From Elmis aenea (taxonomy: Eukaryota; Arthropoda; Insecta; Coleoptera; Elmidae), in the NCBI GenBank assembly GCA_947652605.1, contig OX393581.1:50367924-50431923 (forward strand): a stretch of 64,000 nucleotides of DNA, given 5' to 3'. The position numbers and the translations under genes are program-made. Under the pieces are notes generated by a model, which saw only the letters and a program-made list of their open reading frames with translations, ran no database searches and was not told the origin of the DNA. Shown here in pieces: positions 24,362 to 34,900 of this stretch. Numbering within the stretch: position 1 is the first letter of the stretch; each line of letters starts with the position of its first letter.

Positions 24362-24844
24362 TTGCTCAACACTTTTGTAGCAGAACAATTTCAAAACTTG
24401 CCCGATCTTCATAATCCTTGGTTTCAGCAAGATGGAGCCATGGCCTATACGACCAGAGCGTCAATGGCGGCCGTTCGACAGTTCTTTGGTAACCACGTAA
24501 TTTCACGTTTTGGCGACACGTCTGTGTGCGATTTTTTCTTGTGGGGCCACCTCAAAAGCAAAGTCTACACCACACGCCCAACGACAATCCTTGAGTTGAA
24601 AACGAGGATTCGAGAAGATATCACTGCGATTCCTATAGAAGTGTTTCAAAGTGCCATGCAAAATCTTAGCGCTCGCTTCCAGGAATGCATACGTTTGAAT
24701 GGCCATCATCTTATGGACATTGTTTTTAGAAATTGTTTTTTTTTTTGTTAGAACACTTAATGGCATGTAATTTAATTTTTGTTTTCAACAATAAAACTTT
24801 TAAATTCATTTCTCCAAAATTTCCCGTTTCCCTGTGGCACCCTG
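24362..24844 (+). mobile_element. Mariner/Tc1-type transposase C-terminal fragment
   Basis: The open frame 24362-24751 encodes NPWFQQDGAMAYTTRASM (second catalytic Asp in QQDG) and SVCDFFLWGHLKSKVY (third acidic position), followed by the family's C-terminal tail. The usual linker with a PRSPDL motif between ISRFGD and CDFFLWG is missing, so a short internal deletion is likely. The 3' end is GTGGCACCCTG followed by TA at 24845-24846. No left end was found; it abuts a LINE fragment. Confidence 0.75.
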
Positions 24845-24906
24845 TATGTATATTATCATTATTGTGACATGTTCTACGCCTTTTTGGATATTCAGAACAA
24901 ATTAAG

Positions 24907-24930
24907 ACTACTACTACTACTACTACTACT
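24907..24930. repeat. (ACT)8 microsatellite
   Basis: Eight perfect ACT units, between copies C and D. Confidence 0.95.
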
Positions 24931-24949
24931 AAGATAATCTTTTTATTGA

Positions 24950-25587
24950 CAATGCAATTTTATATAAAAGTTTATTAATTAATAAGTTAGTGAACATAAG
25001 ATTTTTGTCGGCCCCATAACAAAACATATCGCGTTTGTTTTTGTTGATCAATTTCGACCTGATACGTTACAGGCCAATTTCGGAGGCCGTTCCACGAACC
25101 CGGAAGAAAATAAAGACATTATGTGCCCTAAACCTTTCAGCTTTATTTAAAACATCATATCGGTATACCTAAAGATTTTGTGGGGAATATAATGGAGTCG
25201 CGTTCGATCATTGGCGCGAATGGTACGGCCAAATAAGAGCCCACTTAAGGGTTGTTGCCCTTTTAATACACTACCCCAGTGCCATAGTATATAATGTTCC
25301 ATATAGATGTTATCAGGGGATAAAAGAAACGATACGTCCATTTTCGCGTTATAGATTTCTTTCAAGAATCACCCTGGTCTGTAGGGTGCAATGCTGTAAC
25401 ATAAATTCTCGAATCTCGAGGGTCAACGATGTTTTCTATAGATGTTGAAATAACTTCGAATATATATTTGATATTTTTGTGATATTCATGCAGGGTAATA
25501 CAACTCCACTGCGTTAAGAAATGTTAACTCTGGAGTTTCATTCCCAAGATTGTTATGTTGTTAATAAAATTTTTATTGTACATGAAA
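24950..25587. other. Intergenic, unassigned
   Basis: More GC-rich than its surroundings in 25060-25380. It contains only short open frames (for example - strand 25365-25147) that I cannot place in a family. It may be an old repeat. Confidence 0.3.
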
Positions 25588-25608
25588 AAGATTCGCCACT
25601 CCTGCCCT
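25588..25608. mobile_element. Solo hAT right terminus
   Basis: GATTCGCCACTCCTGCCCTAG resembles the right end of the hAT element at 17019-18212 (GATTCGCCACCCCTC). No left end is present. It lies directly before the point where homology between the copy C and copy D upstream regions begins. Confidence 0.5.
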
Positions 25609-25871
25609 AGGTGTTACATTATTAACGATATAAATATAAATGTGAAATATTAGTAAATAATCAAGGCAAAGAAGTGCATGCACTACAGTTTTCTCTTAAA
25701 ACAATCAACTTTACAACAGGTCAATTAGTCAATAAGTTTTTTTAATTATATTTTAATTTGATAAGCTACAGTACAAATAAGTACATAAAAAAATTTATTG
25801 TTATACTTTAAGGTGCTATAAAATGTGAAGTAACGTAAAATAATTATTGCTCGGCCAATTGTTTTACTATA

Positions 25872-28800
25872 ATGACGTGGTTTGCAATAGTGATTTCCCT
25901 AACTTTGTGTGTAAATTTGTCTTTTCAGACATCTACAGAAGGTAAGAAAATTATTACTAGGCATTAAAAAAATACCACAAGAATGTAGGACTATCTTTTG
26001 CAGCAGAAACTCAAGATAAGTTAAATGTTTTTTCTGAGGGTCTGAAAGCGTATTACAAAACAGGGGCTAAAGGTCCATCCTTTGAGAGGGCATTGGATTT
26101 CTTAAGTCTTAAGGACTTGTTCAGAAATAAACATTTATTAGGGATTAAAAATTTTGCTGTATGCTCTATTTGTAGAATAATTATGGCATTTATTTTGATT
26201 ATTAGACGAAAAGGTGCTAGAAGGGATGACATTGCACACTTTACTGAAAGTGTATGCTTTAATCTTAAAATTGAGAGCAAAAAAGTTTGTTATGGTGTAA
26301 TTGAAAGAAATATCGTAAGTATGATTTAGGATTATTTAAAATTATTGTAGGAAGTAGATGCTCTACACTCTACTCTGTGTTTGAGAAAGGTTATTCATTT
26401 GTAATTCTAAAATGCGTAGTATTTGTTTTAATTATATACAGGGTGAGTCATTAGTACAGGATCGGTCCATTGTGGCTAAACGGTTTGAGATAGAGAGTTG
26501 ACTCAAACGCTATCTCATACAGTTTTTTCCCGAACACTATAAAAAGATTTTCAAATATACAGGGTGAGTCACCTCAGTGGAACTAATAGCAACTTTTATA
26601 TTTCAAATACAACACCCCATTTTTTATGTAATATTTTTAACCACCTGTTTATATTAAAATGTATCCAATACTTGTCAGTATATTACTTTTTAGAAGTTTT
26701 AAAATAATTTTAGGGTAAATATGTGTAAATTTTTAGGACACATTTCTTTTCATTTTCGATAACAGACCAACTCTTGATGCTAAACGTATCTGTGCCGTAA
26801 TTGGCCAAGATTATGATTGTCCTGAAGCACCTGACTACGACTGGACCATCGATATACCGACAGGTTCTTCACCACCAAGACCATCAGTTAGTAGGAAAAC
26901 AATTTGAAAAAAAAAGTTGCGTTTCATTATTTTTTTTTAATCACTAGGTGAATAATTCCAATGCCCCCCTGAAGATTGCGCATCTGACTGATTTCCACTA
27001 TGATCCTGTTTATACCGTGGGCTCTAACGCCAAGTGCAACGAGTATACTTGCTGTGGACCGGATCAAGGAGTGCCTGCAACTCCAGAAGATGCCGCTGGG
27101 TACTGGGGATCGTTTCCCTGTGACACCCCGTGGCACGTGATTATAGACGCCTTACGCCACATCACCAGCCAGCATGTATTTATTATTAGCAGAAATTTTG
27201 AGCTAGAAAGATCTTAATACTTTTCGATTTTAGACTGACTTGGACTATGTTTACTTCACTGGTGACATCGTTGCCCACAGACTATGGAATACAAGTCATG
27301 CAAGAAATACTGACGCAATATCTACGCTGCTTAGGCAGTTTAAGACGTCGTTTGGCGCAACCCCTGTTTTTCCCATTTTGGGCAACCATGAACCCCATCC
27401 AGTGAATCTGTAAACGGATTTAATATAAAAAAACATGTTTTGGTAATTATTTTCCAAATTTTAGTTATGCTCCCTTGGATATTAACGACCCAAATATGTC
27501 AACAAAGTGGCTTTTTAATCTAACTGCCCAAGAATACAGTAGATGGCTTCCAGCAGAAGCTTTAGATACAATACGGATTGGTGGTTATTACACTGTCCTA
27601 GTGAAACCAGGTTTTAGAATTATAGCTTTAAATAGCAACGTATGCTTCACTTACAACTGGTAAGATTTTGGGGGTACAGTGTTGGTCTGAGCTCTTAAGT
27701 TATTCAAAACTTACTTTTAAAAAAATGGTAAAATTAGGTGGCAAATTATTTTAGATTTAGTGTTTTTGGTATTAAATATTTCCTAAAAATTAAAAATTGA
27801 TTAAGGTGGTTGCTTTATGAACATGTCGATCTATACGGCCAGTTAAAATGGATGGTGGACACTCTTTTAACAGCTGAACGAAACGGAGAAAGAGTTCACA
27901 TCCTTTCACACCTACCATCAAGTGAAGAATGTCTTGTAACTTGGGTTAGAGAGTTTAGAAAAATCGTAGAAAGGTTAAAAAGATCACCACTCGAGTTCTT
28001 GTTTTAATTCCGTGCACATTTTAGATTCAGCAACACCATTACTGGAATCTTTAACGGGCATACACATAAAGCCACGTTTCTTGTGTACCATAGCAGCGCG
28101 GATGCAAAAAAGGCTGAAGATATTGCATGGAACGGTGGAAGCTTAACAACGTTTGAGATCGTGAATCCTAATTATATTGTCTACCATGTTGATCCTCAGA
28201 ACTTGGTGGGTTTGACGAGCCTTATTGGTTGATTCATTTAAATAACGCGTTTAAAAACTGCAAGCAACATAGCACGTACACTTTTTCTGTTTTAAATTAC
28301 CATTTTCTTCAAAATTATAATCAATAACGTGATACTACTAGGTCGTCTAAGGAAAAAGTGTTATAAAAAAGACCCCCCTTAATTTTCGATAAAAAAATCA
28401 CCTTGTTTTTTTTCTGCAATACTTAAGAAACACCCTGTATATTTCAGTGACTTGATTGCAGTCGTGTTTGCATGTTAAGTTGCTATAATTGAATATTAAA
28501 TATTAATAAGACTATTAAATAATTTAGGAAGTAGTTAATTATGAGCAATGGAGTTATAACATAGATGAAGCCAATCTAACCCCAGAAAAAGCGCCAAATT
28601 GGAGAATGATGCAAACATTTAAAGAGGCATATGGTCTTAGTGGTTTAACTCCAAAAGATATGGGATCGTTAGTGGAAACTATGGCTAAAAATTTCACTCT
28701 AGCTCAACAATATCAAAGGTACACTGTACAGGGTGCTACTGAGATCATTTCAACGTCATTCATTGCCTTTATAAATCAAAAAAGCCCTAGCAAAGGTTGA

Positions 28801-29325
28801 AAATTATTAAACTGCAAAAAAGTCTGCCTGCGATTATTTATTAAATTTGTTTAAACGGATCTTATTGTTATGGCAAATGGATCTTCTTTATGGTCCACGT
28901 TTTGTTCAAAAAGTTGTGTGATCGGAAAAATAGGAAGACGAAATTCCTGAATTTGATTGAAAATCTTGTCATTTGTTCCTTAAAAAAGTTGAATCGCTGC
29001 ATTTCTGCTTCGAGGAGATTTTTGGACTATTAAATAAATGTATCTATACCAGAACGCTAACTATTCGATCCACCTAGGTGGAAAACAAATAATGAGGGTA
29101 ATTTCTGCTCTTCTTTCGCTTAACTGTAGATGCGTTAAAGATATTTCAATTGGATTGAACTTGACATGGTTTATTGTTCTGGAAAACCTTGTAAATATTG
29201 AAATTATGTATTTACTTAAGTTTTTTTTTAGGTTTGCAGTAAGAGATGCTAACGTATCTTGTGACAATAACTGTCTCCAGGACAATTTGTGCCAAGCAGT
29301 CACCACTCACTGTACATGGAGATAA
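25872..29325 (+). CDS. Acid sphingomyelinase copy D, C-terminus truncated by frameshift
   Basis: Ten exons: 25872-25941, 26004-26314, 26737-26886, 26948-27175, 27234-27409, 27465-27659, 27806-27973, 28025-28205, 28528-28718, 29232-29325. It gives 587 aa, against 606 in copy C. The signal peptide, saposin-B cysteines (CSIC) and all predicted metal ligands are intact: Asp192, His194, Asp264, Asn304/His305, His412, His445, His447 (TDFHYD, GDIVAH, GNHE, LSHLP, GHTH). The last exon has a net 4-base gain around 29303-29308, so it ends VTTHCTWR and stop at 29323-29325. In copy C the frame continues through TQCDKI. A further 27-base in-frame deletion lies just downstream of the new stop. The new frame happens to supply a cysteine (THC). 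AATAAA is at 29371-29376. It may be active or an early pseudogene. Confidence 0.88.
26439..26660. repeat. Modular CAGGGTG repeat, copy 3
   Basis: CAGGGTGAGTCATTAG at 26439 and a second CAGGGTGAGTCACCTC at 26560, spaced 121 bp. It is closely alignable with 7369-7590. It is in intron 2 of copy D and absent from intron 2 of copy C, so it inserted after the C/D duplication or was lost from C. Confidence 0.65.
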
Positions 29326-29376
29326 CACGCAGTGTGAAAAAATTACAACAAAATATTAAAATTTGTTTTTAATAAA

Positions 29377-31709
29377 AGTTTGATCAAGAAATGTTTTTTC
29401 TTCCTACGCATCGAGCACTAATTAGAGAACTAATTGGTACTGTTTTATTTCGTATTTGTTGATAACTAAGAACAAGAAACAAAACACTATTTTTTGATCT
29501 CAATATGTGTTTACTTATTGCAAATTAAATTGTGCCTATGATTTTTTATAAAACCACAGATTTTCCTATTTCTTGGCGAATTTAATTGTAAAAGGGCACG
29601 GTTTTACTCCTTAACCTAACCAGTGTTTCATTAGATCATGGGAAATGGACATAGCCATTTTGATTTTTATGATTTTCAGTGTTCTCAAGTTTCATATTTT
29701 TTTGTTTAAATAAGCAATTTTCTTTTGCAAAGTTAATAAAACAAAATTGATAAATGAACGTCCTTATTTGTCACTACATTTTTTGACCGTTTTAGCCTTA
29801 ATTTATTATGTTCGTTTTTCTGCGTAGGTCTAGAAAATCAGTTGTTTGTCATTTCCAAGGCTTACTATTTAAAAATGTTGCAATTTCTCTTAACTTTATC
29901 AAAAATTCTTAATAACTCGAAAATTGTTGCAGATAGGTATAGGAAACGCTAATACAGATTGATGCAGAATGTAATTTTGCATTAGAAAATGAAAAAAAAG
30001 TTTGGGCAGTGTATTAGAAAAAAACGAGTTTTAGTGGTCTGAAGTTGTATTAGAATAACATTTAATTTTGGACACCCTGTAAGTAATTCATCGATTGCAA
30101 ATATTCCAGGACGTACTGCAAGGATTTTTCTATGCATGGTCTAAATTTAAGTGTTTTTTCTTCAAAAATGGCGGCGTTAGATAATATTAAGCATCACGAT
30201 GAAAATCAAAAAATTTTCAAAAAAGTCCAAAAAACTAAAAAATTACCGCACTTAGGTATAGGGAATGCCAATAAAAGTACCTCTAAAATAACGATTTGAA
30301 TCCAAAAATGCAATAAAAAATAGACCATTGTATTTGAAATAACAAAGTAGACGTCAACTTCCGGAAGTGTTGCCATATTGAAAATATTTTCAATAAACTG
30401 ATCGGATGCCATTATGGTCATAGCCAAAATTTCAGATCCATACCCTTTTTCATTCTTCATATATTTGCAAGTCCCGGTCTCAATCAATCACCCTGTATGT
30501 AACATGCCCGTAAAGTGTCTTTACTGGACTCGTATGCTTCCAGGACTCGCCTACGGCTCGTCCAAGAACTGCCTACTCGTAAATAAAATAACTATTTGTT
30601 AAGGTTGTATGTAGTAATTTTTAAATTAATGTCTTGTTTATTAAATTTGAATGGTTTTTGTTCAAAAATAAAATCAAATTAACGTTACGGAACGTAAGAT
30701 TTTGTCACGCACGATAAAAACAAAAATTTTAAAAATGCGGAAATTTATTTTAGTAACGTTTACGATGTAAATAAGTTTATAATGAAATCTGCATAAGTAT
30801 TGTAAAATAAAGTTTCATGTTACCTGCATAAAATGAAGCTTTTACCCGAAAATCGTTTCTTTGATCGTCATAGCAAGTTTCCGGGAGTCTAACGACTAGC
30901 TAAACCCTAACATCCGGTGATAAAAACATAAAACGCCGTTTGAATTTAAACGTTTAAAAAAAGAGACGTGTATTGTTAGCTACTGCAAATAACATGACAT
31001 GTGTTGCTACAACTTTGAAATTTTATACAGCGGATGTGTTGCACATTACAATCACAGCTAACGTACCTACGTTAATATGAAGTTTAAACTCTAAAGTTTC
31101 ATTCCTGAAATGGTGGTTGTCTTCATCCGTTTTTTTATGGTCTTGGAAATATTGGGTTGTTAAAAAAGCTTGTGGTGTATTTTTATAATAAAGTGAAACC
31201 GTATTAAACAATGTAGATGCCATTCTTTTGTATGTCTTGAGTCTATCTTTTAGGTAGTTTCATATTACGCGTTTCAAATATGTAACTACGGTGGCTAAAT
31301 GCGAAAGAATGTTTTTAACTGCGTTCTGATGGCACGATACCATCCATGTTTTAGCAAAAGAAGTGTACTTACATACGTACGGTGCAAACACAATGAAGTT
31401 CTTACCTGCAAAAAAAAATAAAAAGTTAGCCACAGTTTATGGTATAAAAAAATCTAATTATTTATTTCGTCATGGAATTATAACGTCTAGACTAGAATTT
31501 TCTCAAGAACAAGTGTCAAGTTGCTTAGTGTATGATTGCTAAATTAAAACGTCAAGCTATTTTGGCTTAAAATAACTATTTTAAGCCTCATTAAGGACAA
31601 AAGGAACGTTTTTTTTTATCAACCCAGTATCTACATTAGCTGTTTTATAAATAACTAGTTCTTATTGGTTGCTATTGTTCCATTAGTAAAAATTATTATC
31701 TTGTTTCAG
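29377..31709. other. Region between copy D and first visible channel exon
   Basis: I searched this for ankyrin-repeat or linker-helix exons of a TRPC channel and saw none. ACACCCTGTAA at about 30061 and TCACCCTGTATG at about 30488 look like ends of TA-flanked elements. GGTATAGG(A/G)AA(C/T)GC(T/C)AAT occurs twice (29936 and 30254), suggesting repeat DNA. No gene is called. Confidence 0.4.
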
Positions 31710-31944
31710 TTTGTGGCACATTCTAATGTCCAGCAGCTCCTTGCTTCCATTTGGTATGAAGGATTACCGGGCTTCCGACGGAAAAACATGGTATTACAAG
31801 CGTTCGAGATCGTAAGAATTGGAATCCTTTTTCCGTTCTTCTCTGCATCTTACGTTATCGCACCTCATTCGGTCTTCGGTCAGACCATGCGTAAACCATT
31901 CATCAAATTTATTTGCCATTCTGCCTCGTACTTCGCTTTTCTAT
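31710..31944 (+). CDS. Trpgamma: Trp-gamma exon: pre-S1 region and start of S1
   Basis: Enters in phase 0 after TTGTTTCAG. Encodes [19 protein letters not shown], a hydrophobic pre-S1 helix, then [19 protein letters not shown] leading into S1. Ends with one base of a Phe codon before GTAAGT. Confidence 0.93.
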
Positions 31945-34900
31945 GTAAGTATTTTATTGATATTATATACGGTGTCGGGTTATGAAGTATGTGCTTTTTA
32001 TCAATCGAACAAAGAAGAACAATAGAAATACGTATTTTCAGCTATGCCGTGTTTCGTTTTTGTGTGCAAATACAATACATTAAATAAAACACCTTTATTA
32101 TATTCAATTTCTTAAAATCAAATTAATAATACTACATATTTTTGTAGCAAAAATCTGGCGTTTTTGAGCTATTTGCGTTTTTCTGAAAATATTAGCAGGA
32201 ACACGTCTATTTAAAAATCTTAATATTTAACGATTTAACAATGTAAGAATGAAATAATTTGGAATAGCATTTTTATAGTATCGAGTTTAAGTCGTAATAT
32301 AATATACACAATGTCCGATGTATACAGGGTAGTGCTTTTTGCGATGCTCACCATTGCTATCTTGGAAGCGGTAAGAGATGGTAGTTTTTTTTTGTAATAA
32401 ATCAAAAACGAATCAAAATATCCAGGATTTCTTTTCAGATTCTTAATCGCCATAAAAATGTGCAACTTTTCTCTAATTTAACCGACCTTGTATCTCTTAC
32501 CGTTTCCAAGATAGCAATGGTGAGCATCTAAAAAAGCACCACCCTGTATAAGTTGTTTCCGGGTTGGAATCGCGTAGAAGGTTTCTTCATAACCGACGTT
32601 TTGTCCTCCTTTATCGGGGACATCTTCAGGCCCCGGAAGCCTACAATATAGTGTCTATTCTGATTGGACAATTTTGTTAAATTTTTAACATGTAAAAGTC
32701 CATTTTAAAAAAGTATCACCCTATATTTTTTACATTCTTTCAGGCATTATTAAATTGTTAATAAAGTTCAACTTCTATTATGAATTCTAGCAACCATACA
32801 GCTACTAAGTCCCCGACGTCATGGGCTGCACTGTATTTTATACAATAATAATTTGATTACATTTTTACGATAATAATGTTAATGTGCATTGGTTTTTATG
32901 TTTAGCTGTTCGTTGAAAACACATTTTATGACCCTAATCACGACATAATATATTTTTATTATAATATAAAATTGGTATTCTTGGCTTTTTGTAATGAAAT
33001 CACTATTAAAAATTTGAAATTATGATAAAACATTAAAATATGAACGGACACTAAAAATTTAACTAGCTATATCAAATTGCTACAAAGACTCAATTTTTTG
33101 TCTGTAACGTTACCACTAAGAAAAGTAGAGGGAATATTGCTGCATTAAAATCAATGTTCTGATGGTATAGCTACAGTAATGTGTTTTAGAATCCTTTAAC
33201 ATGCTTTTCGTGAGTAAAATTTACTTGCGTTGCAGAAAATGTTTTATTTTTCGATCTTACAAACACTTTTTACGTATTCATATTCATTTGACTAATCTGA
33301 TACAAAAAACATGCATACGAATAATTCTTTTCTTTTAAATTTAAATCAATTTTAATCTTCTACAACATTATTTTACAGAAGAACTCACAATTATTGTGTT
33401 TAAAAAAGTATAACGTGTGTGAAACTAAAACAAAAAATTGGTATTAAATTGTTATTCAACCCGAATCTCTTTCGAGTTTTAATATCTTATGGCTTTGTAA
33501 CTAAGACACTGCTCAGGAAAGGACAAAAGTTTGGAAACTTTCAAGAGAGCCAAATCGAAGCCTCTTAAACCGATACCTGTTTAACGAAATCAACAATGTT
33601 TAGCAATTTTAAGGACCTCATTGAACCTGAAAACCATTCAAAGTTATCGCACTGGTTTTGTAAATTATACTCGTATTAATAATAAATTTCAGCAAGCTTT
33701 TGAATGCGTATATTTTGCTGACGGCCTTCGGGAAATTCCCTTGCGACGGAATAATTCGCTTTTATTAGGAAAGGGAACTTGCAGGGCCTAATACCGGGCC
33801 ACTTAACATGGAGATTAAATAGAGAAACACGAAAATGTCATTAGGTAGATTATTTTCTTGTACTTGCGTCAAAAATTACCATTAGTTCCAGAACAATGTG
33901 AAGTGAAAACACGATTCCTTTTCCCTATTTTGAGACGTCGAAAAATATTGACGGGTAATGTGATCAAAGAGATCAATAATTGTTTGACAGCAATAAATTT
34001 TAAAATAGTGAAATCAGCAAGTGTGTCAAAGAATAATAGAAAACAAATAAAAACTAACGACAGCAAAAAATGCTAAGAGTTATTGAGGCATATCACTTTT
34101 AAGCGTAAAAAAACTGTATGAAAGAATTTAAGAAAGGGCTTAAGAAGGGCTTTAGACCGGGTAGAAGACTCGATTTTTACATTAAGACAGTTAAGTGAAA
34201 AAAACAACGGAACATTCAAAGAGGCTGTACTTGTGTTTTATTGATTTGACTTGAGCCTTTAACACAGTGCCAAGGGAAAAGATCTGGAAGATATTGAAAC
34301 AAAGCAGAGTGGGAGAAGGATTATGAAACGCCATCAATTTTTTATATAAGAGTAGTAGAAATTATGTGTGACCCACAACAGAAGTTCCCAGGAATTTAAA
34401 ACAACTTTGGAAGTAAGACAAGGGGGCACTTTAAGTCCACTGCTTTTAATAATTCTAATGGAATGAAATAATTAAGAAATGGGAAGAAAATCCGCTGGTG
34501 ATAAAATAACCTGAAACCAATATTTTCAACAGAACTGGCCTTTGCAGATGATGTGGTGCTATTAGCTAAAAGCGAAAACGATTTGACGAAGTGAGCCATA
34601 GACTAGAAGAAAAAGGAGTCAGCTGGAGAGATGTGCCACAATAAGCCAATAGTAGACAGGGATGGAAGAACATGATCAAGAACTAGGAAAAGTACAAGAT
34701 GACTCGATTAAGAAGAAAAAGAAATTAAGCTCGTGACGTTGGACAAAAATTTGTGATCTCTTGCATCAAGTTTTTAAATAATTCTCGAATTAAGTGTCTA
34801 TTTCATTACAAATCAATTTCTTTAAATGTTTTTAATGAAAAATCTATAGAAATGCTTGGCCGGTTTTAAGAATCATTTCTTTGTCAGCAAGATTAGTTTT

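Noticed and set aside
31710..31944. Start of a short channel isoform at 31710
   Set aside because: The exon opens with a clear acceptor and has no upstream ATG in frame; its sequence is internal to TRPC proteins.
33858..34076. Overlapping open frames on both strands
   Set aside because: Neither has a recognisable domain, and base composition is ordinary intronic.
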